A DNA stretch of 37,106 bases from Aliivibrio sp. (lineage in GTDB: Bacteria > Pseudomonadota > Gammaproteobacteria > Enterobacterales > Vibrionaceae). The DNA is taken from assembly GCA_016764915.1 (NCBI GenBank), contig JAESQY010000109.1:1-37106 (forward strand). The letters run 5' to 3'. The notes under the pieces were generated by a model. It was not told the DNA's origin, did no database searches, and saw only the letters and a list, made by a program, of their open reading frames with translations. How positions within the stretch are numbered: position 1 is the stretch's first letter; each line of letters begins with the position of its first letter. Below, in pieces: positions 25,490 through 35,108 of this stretch. Made by a program: the position numbers and the translations under genes.

Positions 25490-25519
25490 AATGCTCGAAT
25501 ATGTTCGTTCGCTCAAATT
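25490..25519. promoter_or_regulatory. GlpR-like operators 2 and 3 before glpD
   Basis: Two overlapping candidates are seen, AATGCTCGAA+TATGTTCGTT and TATGTTCGTT+CGCTCAAATT. The second has a perfect left half and a weaker right half. They lie within 50 bases of the glpD start, as repressor sites near a promoter would. Confidence 0.5.
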
Positions 25520-25538
25520 TAGATAGGTGTAAAGTGTG

Positions 25539-27077
25539 ATGAAAATAAAAAGTGACAATCAACCCGTTTTAGATTTGATCGTTGTTGGTGGTGGTATCAA
25601 CGGCGCGGGCATAGCTGCTGATGCGGCAGGTCGAGGCTTAAATGTTGGATTGTACGAAGCGTCAGATTTTGCATCAGCAACCTCATCGGCGAGTTCAAAG
25701 CTTATTCATGGAGGGCTGCGATATTTAGAGCATTATGAGTTTCGTTTGGTATCTGAAGCGCTAGCTGAAAGAGAAGTTATTTTACGAAAAGCCCCGCATA
25801 TAGTGAAGCCGATGCGTTTCCGTCTGCCTCATCGCCCCTTCTTACGTCCCGCTTGGATGATTCGCGCTGGTCTTTTTCTTTATGATCATTTAGGCAAGAG
25901 AACCACACTATCGGCAAGCCACATGGTGAATCTTAAAAAGTCAGGTCTGCTAAAAAAGGAGATCACCAAAGGATTTGAATATTCAGACTGTTGGGTTGAT
26001 GACGCGCGCTTAGTCATTTTAAATGCCATGGCTGCGAAAGAGCATGGAGCAGATGTGAAAAATTACTGCCGAGTCGTTGATGCCAAACGACAGGGTGATG
26101 TGTGGTTAGTCACTATTCTAGATGAGCAAACGAACATTCGTTTTGAGCGAAAGGCCAAAGCATTAGTGAATGCCGCTGGTCCGTGGGTGAAACAATTTTT
26201 TGATCATCAGCTCGAGGAAGAGTCACCTCGTAATATTAGGTTAGTCAAAGGTTCACATATTGTTGTGCCTAAAGTTCATAATGAAGAGCAAGCGTATATT
26301 TTACAAAATGCCGACAGTCGTATTGTGTTTGTTATTCCTTATATGGACGATTTTTCGATCATTGGAACGACCGATGTAGAGTATACGGGCGATCCAAGAA
26401 AGGTGGAGATCACCAATGATGAGATCGACTATCTAGTGGATGTGGTCAATCAGCACTTTGTCGATCAAATTTCAGCAGAAGATGTGGTGTGGTCATACAG
26501 CGGAGTACGTCCACTGTGTGATGATGAATCCAATTCACCACAAGCGATAACGCGAGATTATACGCTTGAGCTACAGCAAGAAGCGGATCAACCGCCACTG
26601 TTGTCTATTTTTGGTGGCAAGCTGACTACTTACCGAAAACTGGCTGAAAGCGCTATGTCGATGCTGCAGCCCTACTTAACTCATGCTGGGAAGGCTTGGA
26701 CTAAAGAGGCGACACTGCCTGGAGGAGATTTTACGTATTCACGTGAAGTATTGGCGGCAAATTTGGTTGAACAGTACCCTTGGCTTGGGCAGGCTACCGC
26801 CAAACGAGTTGTTAGCCAGTTTGGCACTTTAGTATGGCGGCTGTTTGAGGAGGTCGAATCAGAAGCTGATTTTGGTCACCTGTTTGGACAAGGGCTCTAC
26901 AGTGGCGAAGTTGATTACTTAATTGAACATGAATTTGCAAAAAGTGGTGATGATGTTTTATGGCGAAGAACTAAGTTAGGGCTCTATTTGAGCAACGAAC
27001 AGCAAGCGGAAGTGGATCTTTATATCTTGGCAAAATTGCGACAACGACAAGGCGTTCATCTTGCTGAAATAAGTTAA
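25539..27077 (+). CDS. glpD: Aerobic glycerol-3-phosphate dehydrogenase
   Basis: GlpD (512 residues from the ATG; a GTG lies one codon earlier) oxidises glycerol 3-phosphate to dihydroxyacetone phosphate and passes electrons to quinone at the inner membrane. The FAD-binding motif VGGGINGAGIAADAAGRG is at residues 13-30. GGLRYLEH follows near residue 67, and the GxTT-type and FGGKLTTYRK motifs appear in the C-terminal half. Together with glpK and glpR it forms a glycerol-use cluster, with GlpR-like operators upstream and a terminator downstream. Confidence 0.96.
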   Translation: MKIKSDNQPVLDLIVVGGGINGAGIAADAAGRGLNVGLYEASDFASATSSASSKLIHGGLRYLEHYEFRLVSEALAEREVILRKAPHIVKPMRFRLPHRPFLRPAWMIRAGLFLYDHLGKRTTLSASHMVNLKKSGLLKKEITKGFEYSDCWVDDARLVILNAMAAKEHGADVKNYCRVVDAKRQGDVWLVTILDEQTNIRFERKAKALVNAAGPWVKQFFDHQLEEESPRNIRLVKGSHIVVPKVHNEEQAYILQNADSRIVFVIPYMDDFSIIGTTDVEYTGDPRKVEITNDEIDYLVDVVNQHFVDQISAEDVVWSYSGVRPLCDDESNSPQAITRDYTLELQQEADQPPLLSIFGGKLTTYRKLAESAMSMLQPYLTHAGKAWTKEATLPGGDFTYSREVLAANLVEQYPWLGQATAKRVVSQFGTLVWRLFEEVESEADFGHLFGQGLYSGEVDYLIEHEFAKSGDDVLWRRTKLGLYLSNEQQAEVDLYILAKLRQRQGVHLAEIS

Positions 27078-27105
27078 CTATATACTAAACAAGCTCCTCC
27101 CTTTT

Positions 27106-27131
27106 GACAGCTATTTAGCTGTCTTTTTTTT
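27106..27131 (+). terminator. Intrinsic terminator after glpD
   Basis: GACAGCTA and TAGCTGTC pair perfectly around TT and are followed by eight T. It is a strong terminator for the glp cluster. Confidence 0.9.
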
Positions 27132-27167
27132 GCCTATCCCTTTTAAACTTACAATTTACGACATTGC

Positions 27168-27190
27168 AATTTAACTTATAAAGTTAAATT
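27168..27190. repeat. Perfect inverted repeat before the dipeptidase gene
   Basis: AATTTAACTT and AAGTTAAATT are 10-base arms around ATA, about 150 bases upstream of the dipeptidase start. It may be a regulator site; no family is indicated. Confidence 0.4.
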
Positions 27191-27340
27191 CAATAGTGCG
27201 ATCGTCTGCTCAATAAATAAATTAATAGAGATATAAACTTTAAAAATTATCAATTACTGAATGTTTAGTCTGTCATCGGCCGTGATTGATATGTGATGTT
27301 TTTTTATTCACTTACGTTTTTTCATCTCTGGAGATTTACA

Positions 27341-28813
27341 ATGAACAAAATAGCGTTAACCCTTCTATCTGCTGCCATAGTGTCAACATTTAGCATTAGC
27401 GTAAATGCGTGCACTGGTTTAATTGTTGGTAAAGGTGCTTCGTCGGATGGCAGTATCATGATTGCTCGTAACGAAGATTTTGGGACTAATAACTGGAATA
27501 AATACTTAACTTACCGACCAGCACAAACCAATGATGCTGAAACGTGGACACTCGGCAATGGTTTAGTCGTGCCGATGCCAAAAGAGTTTTATGGTTATTC
27601 CGCGATTCCTGATTGGGATGCCAATACTGTTGATGCTCAAGGCAAGTTCTATGAAGAGCGCGGAATCAATCAATACAATGTTGCTATTTCAGCCACCACC
27701 AGCACCGAAATTAATGAAAAAGCACTTAAAGCCGACCCTCTTAACGATGCCGGAGTGATTGAAGCCATTATTCCAACGTTAATTCTTCCGCAAGTAAAAA
27801 CGGCTAAAGCTGGTGTAGAGTTACTGGGTGAGTATATCGAGCAGTATGGTGCCGGTGAAGGAAACAGCTTATACATTGCGGATGTAAATGAAGTCTGGCT
27901 GGTTGAAATTGGTTCAGGCCACCATTGGATTGCAGTGAAAGTGCCTGACGATAGCTATGCAATGATCGCTAATGGCTTGCGTATTCATGGCGTTGATCTC
28001 AAGAGTGACGAGGTTATGCATTCCGAAGGGTTAGTCGACTTTGTAAAACAAAACAAATTGCTTGATAAAATCGATGCCTCATCGTTTAACTTTGCCAAAG
28101 CATTCGGTGTTACGGGAGACATCTACAACGTCGATCGTGAATGGTTAGGTCAGAAAATGCTGACAGAATCAAAAACACAAAAAACGCGTCAAGATCAGTA
28201 CCCACTGTTCATGAAGCCGGATGAAAAAATATCTGTTAAAGATGTTGCTGATGTACTCAGCGCGACGTTTAAAGGGACAAAACTAGAAGAAGAGGGACAA
28301 CGTCCGATGCGAGTGGAGCGTCAACTTGAATCTCATATTATTCAGTTGCGTAAAGATATGCCGTTTGAACTGCAAGGCATTATTTGGCAGAGCTTTGGCG
28401 TACTTCCTGAATCGGTTCTTGTGCCTTTATACACCAGCTTGAAATCCTATCCTACCCCTTACCAAACAGGCACTGATACCTATACGGATCAATCTGCCTA
28501 CTGGCAATTCAGAAGTTTAACCGCGTTAGCATCGGCCAATCCAGATAAGTATTTACCGATGCTTAAAGCCACTTGGGATAAAGAAGAGACTAAATTGTAC
28601 AAGCAAGTTAGTAACTTGGATATGACACTGAAATCTTTGTATAAAAAAGACAAACAAGCGGCATTAGAGATGGCTTCAGATTACTCATACGCTCAGTTAC
28701 AACGCACATTAACCATGGCGACCGATATTCGCTATAAGATGATGACGGATTTAACCAAAAGTACTGAGAAGAAATATTCTGAAGAGGAGTTTAAAAAAAT
28801 AATGAACTTGTAA
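27341..28813 (+). CDS. Secreted C69-family dipeptidase
   Basis: This 490-residue protein (start at the ATG 27341, after TCTGGAG) has a signal peptide ending in SVNA followed by Cys24. In the C69 (PepD-like) N-terminal nucleophile family the catalytic Cys becomes the first residue after processing. Here the signal-peptidase cut itself would expose CTGLIVGKGAS, so activation probably accompanies export. The following ARNEDFG segment and the middle GNSLYIADVNE segment match the family. It likely cleaves dipeptides in the periplasm. It is transcribed alone, with a hairpin terminator after it. Confidence 0.88.
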   Translation: MNKIALTLLSAAIVSTFSISVNACTGLIVGKGASSDGSIMIARNEDFGTNNWNKYLTYRPAQTNDAETWTLGNGLVVPMPKEFYGYSAIPDWDANTVDAQGKFYEERGINQYNVAISATTSTEINEKALKADPLNDAGVIEAIIPTLILPQVKTAKAGVELLGEYIEQYGAGEGNSLYIADVNEVWLVEIGSGHHWIAVKVPDDSYAMIANGLRIHGVDLKSDEVMHSEGLVDFVKQNKLLDKIDASSFNFAKAFGVTGDIYNVDREWLGQKMLTESKTQKTRQDQYPLFMKPDEKISVKDVADVLSATFKGTKLEEEGQRPMRVERQLESHIIQLRKDMPFELQGIIWQSFGVLPESVLVPLYTSLKSYPTPYQTGTDTYTDQSAYWQFRSLTALASANPDKYLPMLKATWDKEETKLYKQVSNLDMTLKSLYKKDKQAALEMASDYSYAQLQRTLTMATDIRYKMMTDLTKSTEKKYSEEEFKKIMNL

Positions 28814-28879
28814 CGGATTGAACAAATTTCGTTTGATTGTTTACATTCGCTATTTAGGCGGTTGATTATGGCCGCTAAA

Positions 28880-28911
28880 GGTCAGATTCAGCAATGAGTC
28901 TGACCTTTTTT
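28880..28911 (+). terminator. Intrinsic terminator after the dipeptidase gene
   Basis: GGTCAGATTCA and TGAGTCTGACC (one G-T pair) surround GCAA and are followed by six T. Confidence 0.9.
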
Positions 28912-28991
28912 GATCTAATTCATTTTACTTGAAATGTTTTTATTACTAATCTGTTCTTATGTTTATAGGCAATTCACAAGGCAGTAATCGT

Positions 28992-29564
28992 ATGACTAAT
29001 CCTGTAAAAATAACACTTTATCGCTGGGGCGGCAGTTGGGGTCCCTTTAAAGTCAATATTCCATGTGGTGAGTGTACTCTGACTAAAGATATTCTTAGTG
29101 ACACGTTTGCTAATGAGTTAGATGGAATCCCGATTGATCTTGAAGTCAAAGATTGGCTATCGAACTGGTGGGAGCCTCTTAAGCTGGGTTCGTGGCACGC
29201 TCCAATTTTAGTGGTCGAAGGTAAAGTGGTCAGCCAAGGAGAGGCGTTAAATCGTGGCGTGTTGATACAATCGGTGATTGAGCAGTGGGCTAAGCGAGAT
29301 CAGCTGCAAGGCAATATTGTTTATGGTAAAGCGACGTGTCCGTTCTGCATAAAAGCCAAACAGCAGTTGGATGAACATGGCATTGATTACACTTATTATG
29401 ACGTGGTGAAAGAGAGCGCTGCACTCTATCGAATGATTCCAGAAGTAAAAGCACATATTGGACAAAAGACACCGGTCACTGTTCCTCAAATCTGGATGGA
29501 TGGTCAATACATTGGTGGTGCCGACGATTTAGACAAATGGTTAGCAAAAAACGGTAATGGATAG
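28992..29564 (+). CDS. Two-domain glutaredoxin
   Basis: This 190-residue protein has two thioredoxin-fold parts. The N-terminal part (about 1-100) has PCGEC (C25, C28) in a KITLYRWGG setting. The C-terminal part (about 108-188) is a classical glutaredoxin, with YGKATCPFC (C116, C119), TVPQIWMDGQYIGG and DDLDKWL. Two separate redox-active CxxC pairs suggest electron relay or a linked reductase role. The ATG at 28992 is preferred over one 33 bases upstream because the first domain starts there. It lies between two terminator-flanked genes and has no obvious operon partner. Confidence 0.85.
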   Translation: MTNPVKITLYRWGGSWGPFKVNIPCGECTLTKDILSDTFANELDGIPIDLEVKDWLSNWWEPLKLGSWHAPILVVEGKVVSQGEALNRGVLIQSVIEQWAKRDQLQGNIVYGKATCPFCIKAKQQLDEHGIDYTYYDVVKESAALYRMIPEVKAHIGQKTPVTVPQIWMDGQYIGGADDLDKWLAKNGNG

Positions 29565-29691
29565 AGTGCAACAAGTTACATAAACTAATTCCATAATTTT
29601 GATATGGTTAATGCCGGATATTTACTATTGGTGCTACTTTATAGGTAGTGGCTTACTTTGAAGTCACCATCCTGTAATAGGGAGCATTACT

Positions 29692-31080
29692 ATGAATAAA
29701 AATGATAAGGTGCCACTACCAGGTAACACCAAGGAGTGGTTCTTTAATAGAAATAGCATCATTATTTTGTTGGATTTGTTGCTGTTCTATGTGATGTACA
29801 ATTTCCTACCGTTTGAGCCTAAAGTAGTACTAGGGCTTAGTATTTTATTCTTTATCGCGGTGCTCTGGCTTACCGAAGCACTGCACGTAACCGTGACCGC
29901 GATATTCGTTCCTATCATGGCGGTCTTGTTTGATGTGTTTGATACTCAAACCGCCTTAAACAACTTCGCTAACTCAATTATCTTTCTCTTTCTTGGTGGC
30001 TTTGCTTTAGCCGCTGCCATGCGGCGTCAAAATCTTGATAAAGTGATCGCCGATAAAATATTGTTGCTGGCGAATGGCAAAATGAGCGTGGCTGTCTTCA
30101 TGCTGTTTGGTGCTACCGCTCTGCTTTCTATGTGGATCAGTAATACCGCTACGGTTGCTATGATGTTGCCCCTAGTGCTGGGGATTTTGTCGAAAGTGAA
30201 TGAAGAAAGCGGCCATAAAACCTATGTGTTTGTGTTGCTAGGCATTGCTTATAGCGCCAGTATTGGCGGCATTGCTACGGTAGTCGGAAGTCCTCCCAAT
30301 GCGATTGCTGCAGCTGAAGTAGGGCTTACCTTTACTGAATGGATGACGTTTGGCCTGCCAACCTCATTGATTTTGTTACCCATCGCTATTACTGTGCTTT
30401 ATATGATGTTAAAACCAGAGTTGCAGGGCAGTTTCGATATCAATTATGAGCCCGTCAATTGGGATAAAGGCAAGGTGGTGACCCTCTGTATTTTTGTGCT
30501 TACTGTCTTTTTATGGATTTTTGGCAAACCTATTAATGCCATGATCGGAGGATTTGCAAAGTTTGATACCTTGGTGGCTCTGCTCGCGATTGTGCTGGTG
30601 AACTTTGCGCGTGTCGTGCACTGGAAAGATGTCGAAAAAACAGCGGACTGGGGCGTATTACTGTTGTTCGGTGGTGGTATCTGCTTAAGTAACGTGCTCA
30701 AAGCGACCGGTACCAGTGTGTTTTTAGCCAATGAGCTCAGCAGTATGATCTCTGGGTTGGATCTTTTCTTCATTATGCTGGTGATTGCCGGGTTCGTGGT
30801 CTTTTTAACGGAGTTTGCCAGTAATACTGCCAGCGCCGCGCTGCTTATTCCCGTTTTTGCTGGCGTGGCAGAAGCGTTTGGTTTATCTCCTGTTATATTG
30901 TCAGTGCTGATTGCGACGGCTGCTTCTTGTGCCTTTATGTTGCCCGTAGCGACACCTCCGAATGCGATTGTGTTTGCCTCAGGACACATCAAACAGCATG
31001 AAATGATGCGAGTTGGAATAATACTCAACCTTGTTTGTATGGTGATATTAACCTTGGTAGCCATGTTGCTATGGAGATAA
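29692..31080 (+). CDS. Divalent-anion/Na+ symporter, VcINDY orthologue
   Basis: This 462-residue transporter of the SLC13/DASS family is almost collinear with the structurally solved V. cholerae dicarboxylate transporter VcINDY, which has the same length. The first SNT motif is at S150-N151-T152 and the second in [11 protein letters not shown] near residue 377; these bind Na+ and the carboxylates. [11 protein letters not shown] and [13 protein letters not shown] form the two hairpin tips. It should import succinate and related C4 dicarboxylates with sodium. AGGGAG precedes the ATG, and a strong terminator follows. Confidence 0.94.
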   Translation: MNKNDKVPLPGNTKEWFFNRNSIIILLDLLLFYVMYNFLPFEPKVVLGLSILFFIAVLWLTEALHVTVTAIFVPIMAVLFDVFDTQTALNNFANSIIFLFLGGFALAAAMRRQNLDKVIADKILLLANGKMSVAVFMLFGATALLSMWISNTATVAMMLPLVLGILSKVNEESGHKTYVFVLLGIAYSASIGGIATVVGSPPNAIAAAEVGLTFTEWMTFGLPTSLILLPIAITVLYMMLKPELQGSFDINYEPVNWDKGKVVTLCIFVLTVFLWIFGKPINAMIGGFAKFDTLVALLAIVLVNFARVVHWKDVEKTADWGVLLLFGGGICLSNVLKATGTSVFLANELSSMISGLDLFFIMLVIAGFVVFLTEFASNTASAALLIPVFAGVAEAFGLSPVILSVLIATAASCAFMLPVATPPNAIVFASGHIKQHEMMRVGIILNLVCMVILTLVAMLLWR

Positions 31081-31389
31081 AAAAGGCGAACTCTCTCCTT
31101 CGTTATATTCCCCCGTTTACTGCATACAGTGTGCAGTAAGTGGGGGAATGTTTTTTACCGATGATAAAACTTATCACTAAATTGAAAACGCCATGTTGCT
31201 GTCATGTTAATTGTGATTTCGGTGAGTGGCTACATTTGAAAATAGATATAAATTATGAGTATATTTAGTGTGTTAGGCAAAATAGCGGCGTGAAAATATA
31301 TTAGCTAAAGTTGTGAACAGTATAATATTATAGTGAATAATATATTATATACTGTGCCGAAATATGGGCTACCGGAAATAGGAATAATA
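31081..31389. other. AT-rich intergenic stretch before the rhodanese gene
   Basis: After the terminator the sequence is AT-rich, with TATAATATTATA at about 31320-31331 and no coding potential that I can see. It likely holds the promoter of the rhodanese operon. No known operator is recognisable. Confidence 0.5.
31107..31156 (+). terminator. Intrinsic terminator after the dicarboxylate transporter
   Basis: ATTCCCCC and GGGGGAAT enclose a GT/GT internal loop and the inner arms TTACTGCA and TGCAGTAA, then six T. It is long and very stable. Confidence 0.9.
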
Positions 31390-32772
31390 ATGAAAAATAC
31401 AGGTTTGTTGTCGGTAATAATACTGATTACTGGCATGCTATCAGGTTGTAATAATGACGCTGAAGAAAAAATAGTGGCTGCAGATGAGCCAAAAGAGAGT
31501 ATTCAGACTATTAGCACCGAAAAAGTTCAAGCAGTCCTTGCTGACAAAAATTGGATTATTGTAGATACGCGTATCAATGATGCTTTTAATGGTTGGAAGC
31601 TGGATGGTGTCGAACGTGGTGGCCATATACAAAGTGCCGTTGATTTCGCAGCAAACTGGTTAAAAGTTGAAGTTGATGGAAAAGAACAAACACTCAATGA
31701 CGCTTTGGAAACGAAGGACATCACAGTAGAAAAAAATGTCATCTTGTATGATGCGAATGGTTCAGATGCTCTGGCTGTTGGTTCATACTTAGAAAGTAAA
31801 GGTTATAAAAATCTCTATATATACGATGTAAAGGCATGGGCAAAAGACGACACTCTTCCAATGGTAAAATATCCAAATTATCAATTGATTACTCCGGCTG
31901 TAATAGTGAAAGAAATTATTGACGGTAAAAAACCTGAAAGCTTTGAAAAATCAGGTGATATCAAAATTATTGAAGCAAGTTGGGGTGAAGAAAAAACATC
32001 TTATGCGAAAGGTCATGTGCCAACGGCTTTTCATATCAACACCGACTTGATTGAGCCACCAACAAAAACGAAACCAACCATGTGGATACTTGCCGATGAT
32101 AAAGCACTCGCAGAGTTTGCTTTAGAATATGGGTTTAAGAAAGAGGATACGGTCATTGTCACCAGTGACGAACCATTGAGTGCATATCGTGTGGCAACAG
32201 TATTGAGATATATTGGTGTGAGTGATGTCAGAGTTCTTAATGGCGGGATCTCTTCTTGGACAGCGGCGGGTTATGAATTAGAAACAAAAAGCAATAAGAG
32301 TACTGCTGTTGCAGATTTTGGTGGTCCTATTCCAGGAAATCCTGATGTGATAGATACGATGGCGGAAGTGAAAAAGGGACTGACGACACCAGAAACATTT
32401 ACACTTATTGATAATAGAACATGGTCTGAACATATTGGTGAATCAACCGGTTACTCTTATCATGATAAGGCGGGTCGTATTCCTGGTGCCAAATTTGGCT
32501 ATGCAGGAAAAAGTAACGCTTATTCAATGGATTACTATCGAAATATAGATAAAACGATGAGAAATGCCAGTGAGTTTATCGCGCTATGGGATGAACAAGG
32601 GATCGACCAGTCAATACATATGTCCTTTCATTGTGGAAGTGGCTGGAGAGTGGCAGAAATCTATTACTTTGCGGATGTCGTTGGCATTAAAGACATTGGT
32701 ATTTTTAGTGATGGATGGATCGGTTGGAGCAATGATGCTTCAAACCCTATAGAAACAGGCGATCCTAAGTAG
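31390..32772 (+). CDS. Lipoprotein with three rhodanese domains
   Basis: This 460-residue protein has a lipoprotein signal with lipobox LSGC (Cys20). Three rhodanese-like domains follow, at about residues 37-155, 160-300 and 315-455. Only the third has the active-site cysteine, in FHCGSGWR (Cys415). The loops of the first (LYDANGSD) and second (VTSDEPLSAYR) have no cysteine. Typical sulfurtransferases of this kind have two domains. It could shuttle sulfur or a related group from thiosulfate or a persulfide at the outer face of the membrane. A small membrane-protein gene follows 12 bases downstream, so the two are likely an operon. The start is the ATG at 31390, not one 57 bases upstream, because it begins the signal peptide. 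Confidence 0.85.
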   Translation: MKNTGLLSVIILITGMLSGCNNDAEEKIVAADEPKESIQTISTEKVQAVLADKNWIIVDTRINDAFNGWKLDGVERGGHIQSAVDFAANWLKVEVDGKEQTLNDALETKDITVEKNVILYDANGSDALAVGSYLESKGYKNLYIYDVKAWAKDDTLPMVKYPNYQLITPAVIVKEIIDGKKPESFEKSGDIKIIEASWGEEKTSYAKGHVPTAFHINTDLIEPPTKTKPTMWILADDKALAEFALEYGFKKEDTVIVTSDEPLSAYRVATVLRYIGVSDVRVLNGGISSWTAAGYELETKSNKSTAVADFGGPIPGNPDVIDTMAEVKKGLTTPETFTLIDNRTWSEHIGESTGYSYHDKAGRIPGAKFGYAGKSNAYSMDYYRNIDKTMRNASEFIALWDEQGIDQSIHMSFHCGSGWRVAEIYYFADVVGIKDIGIFSDGWIGWSNDASNPIETGDPK

Positions 32773-32784
32773 GGTGAAGAGATC

Positions 32785-33180
32785 ATGCCGGTAAAAATAA
32801 TGCGTACTGCTATTTTAATAAGTGAAATATTTCTTATTATTACTCTGTTAGTGATGGAACATTTGTCTAGCTTAAAGGCTGGAGTAATGAGGCACATGTA
32901 CTTTAAGAGTCAGGAGTATTTAACGGGTATTTATGCGCCGGGTGCGATAAAAATCCAAACAGTCGTCGTCGTGTTATTTATTGTTTCGGGTTTGATCTAC
33001 CTGTTTAAAAAACGTCAATATAAAAACAAGTGTGATATAGCAGGATTTATATTGGCGGGTTTGATTTTAATATGCGGATTCTATACTCCGCTACTTAGCA
33101 ACTTGAATACCTATGTATATTGTTTGATGGCGCTTGAACTGATTCTCATCGGGCAGGCAGTGCGTGTTCTACTGAAATAG
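32785..33180 (+). CDS. Small four-helix membrane protein beside the rhodanese
   Basis: This 131-residue protein has four hydrophobic segments, near 7-24, 56-74, 84-103 and 109-128. A ribosome site, GGTGAAGAG, is in the 12-base gap after the rhodanese stop. I recognise no family. A role with the rhodanese, for example as a membrane partner for sulfur-compound handling, is only suggested by the close coupling. Confidence 0.7.
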   Translation: MPVKIMRTAILISEIFLIITLLVMEHLSSLKAGVMRHMYFKSQEYLTGIYAPGAIKIQTVVVVLFIVSGLIYLFKKRQYKNKCDIAGFILAGLILICGFYTPLLSNLNTYVYCLMALELILIGQAVRVLLK

Positions 33181-33274
33181 AGTGGCGTGTACAAGGCTTA
33201 GTCGTCACTCTCTTGATATCCAACTATTTGCCTTCGGTGCGCTTCTCGCCATAAAATCATAAGATTGTGATCGT

Positions 33275-33303
33275 CTAAATAGCCACTGTCGGTGGCTATT
33301 TAG
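33275..33303. terminator. Hairpin between convergent genes
   Basis: CTAAATAGCCAC and GTGGCTATTTAG pair perfectly over 12 bases with a 5-base loop, between the small membrane gene and ggt. No T tract follows, but the AT-rich base of the stem could still permit termination in both directions. Confidence 0.6.
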
Positions 33304-33353
33304 TGCGCCATTATTCCCATTAATGACACAGTAAAATCATCAAATATTTATTT

Positions 33354-35108
33354 TCAGTCACCCATTGCAATACCTTCGCGCCTTGGGTCTGCGCCTCCAA
33401 TCAATTTGTTATCTGTAAATACAACACCATGCAGCCCAGAATTTAGATCTCGGATATTGACTTTGAATCCCATTTTTTCCAGTGGCGCTTTAAAGCGTAC
33501 GGCATCGGTCCCTTCTTCCAGATCATAAGTACCAAACCGGTTGACAAGATGTGGCATATTGATGGCCTCTTGAATGCTCATACCCCAGTCAAAATGTGCG
33601 ATAAGTGTTTGCGCAACATAACCGATAATTCGAGAACCACCTGGAGAACCGACTGCCATATAGGGTTTGCCGCTTTTCAGTACGATGGTCGGAGACATAG
33701 AAGAGCGAGGGCGCTTTCCCGGTTCAACGCGGTTAGCAATCGGATAACCATTTTTATGTGCAGCAAAAGAGAAGTCGGTCAGTTCGTTATTCAATATAAA
33801 GCCATTACTCATGACTCGAGAGCCAAAGCCGTTCTCGACGGTGCTGGTCATAGAGATAATATTGCCCTCTTTATCTGCAATCACGATGTGAGTGGTAGAG
33901 GGAAGCTCGATAGACTGATCATCTGCTAATGCCATCTTACTGCTCCAAGGTGGATTTCCAGGCGCAGTCTCAGACAGAGCTTTACCTTTGGTGATCAGCG
34001 CAGCTCGGCTTTTAAGGTATTCCTTATCCAGTAAACCTTCTGGCATAGGAACAAAGTCGGAGTCTGCTATGTAACGGCCACGGTCAGCGAAAGCGAGTCT
34101 AGAGGCATCACCGATGATCTGCCACGCTTGCGGATCATTCGGTCCCATTGTTTTTAGGTCAAAGTGGCTCGCAATCCCCAATATTTGACCGACGGTAAGT
34201 GCACCTGAGCTTGGTGGCCCCATACCGCACACCTCATATTGACGATAATCAATACATGTTGCCGCTCTTTCGATAATTTTGTATGTGGCAAAATCTTCCA
34301 ATGCGAGGAAACCCGGATTATCGCTAATCCCGGTTACTTTTTTGACAATATCTTTGGCAATTTGTCCCGAATAGAAAACCGATGCACCCTCTTTTCCCAG
34401 TGTATCTAACGTTTTCGCATAAGGTTTATTCACTAATAGGCTTCCCTCTTTCAACGGCTCACCGTCCGGAGTAAAGAAATACGCTTTAGTATCTGGATAG
34501 TGGCTCAAACGATCTTTATCTCGGGCGATGGAAGATGCGAGTCGCTCAGAAACGGCAAAACCATTGGTTGCCAAATCCTTAGCTGGCTGGAACAATTCTG
34601 ACCAGGCTTTACGACCGTATTTCTCATGCATGGTGGCCAGCAGCTTTACGGTTCCTGGTGTTCCCACTGAGCGACCACCAACCACCGCATTAAAAAATTT
34701 AAGAGGTTTGCCGTCTTCGTCTTGAAACAGTTCAGGTTTTGCCGCTAGAGGCGCTGTTTCACGACCATCAAAAGTAGTGACTCTTTTGTTTTTTGCATCG
34801 TAATAGACAAGAAATGCTCCGCCGCCTAAACCTGATGACTGAGGCTCAACTAACCCCAGAACGGACTGAACTGCCACTAATGCATCCGCCGCAGAGCCCC
34901 CAGATTTTAGAACCTGATATCCTGCTTCCACTGCAAGCGGATTGGCTGCTGCCACCATGAAATTGTCGGCAACCACACTCTGTTTACTGGTTACTTTACT
35001 GGTAAGCTCAGGAGCCACCGTGTCAGCAACATCTGCGACCGTAGAGGTGGCGTACACTGAAGATGAAGCAAAAGCGATACTGAGCGTAAGCAAGGTTTTT
35101 TTAAACAT
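33354..35108 (-). CDS. ggt: Gamma-glutamyltransferase
   Basis: Ggt (584 residues) is a periplasmic enzyme that cleaves gamma-glutamyl bonds, chiefly of glutathione, and transfers the group to water or amino acids. A signal peptide covers about residues 1-20. The substrate-binding DGRETAP (R116) and the processing site with nucleophile T405 in LPSTTHI are present, plus GSPGGSRI near the C-terminus. Self-cleavage before T405 should give a large and a small subunit. It is divergent from the SDR gene and convergent to the membrane-protein gene. The gene is monocistronic as far as I can see. Confidence 0.96.
   Translation of the reverse strand: MFKKTLLTLSIAFASSSVYATSTVADVADTVAPELTSKVTSKQSVVADNFMVAAANPLAVEAGYQVLKSGGSAADALVAVQSVLGLVEPQSSGLGGGAFLVYYDAKNKRVTTFDGRETAPLAAKPELFQDEDGKPLKFFNAVVGGRSVGTPGTVKLLATMHEKYGRKAWSELFQPAKDLATNGFAVSERLASSIARDKDRLSHYPDTKAYFFTPDGEPLKEGSLLVNKPYAKTLDTLGKEGASVFYSGQIAKDIVKKVTGISDNPGFLALEDFATYKIIERAATCIDYRQYEVCGMGPPSSGALTVGQILGIASHFDLKTMGPNDPQAWQIIGDASRLAFADRGRYIADSDFVPMPEGLLDKEYLKSRAALITKGKALSETAPGNPPWSSKMALADDQSIELPSTTHIVIADKEGNIISMTSTVENGFGSRVMSNGFILNNELTDFSFAAHKNGYPIANRVEPGKRPRSSMSPTIVLKSGKPYMAVGSPGGSRIIGYVAQTLIAHFDWGMSIQEAINMPHLVNRFGTYDLEEGTDAVRFKAPLEKMGFKVNIRDLNSGLHGVVFTDNKLIGGADPRREGIAMGD

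Noticed and set aside
30444..31064. A 206-codon open frame on the minus strand under the dicarboxylate transporter
   Set aside because: It is antisense to a well-conserved transporter, lacks recognisable motifs and has a composition expected of a shadow frame.
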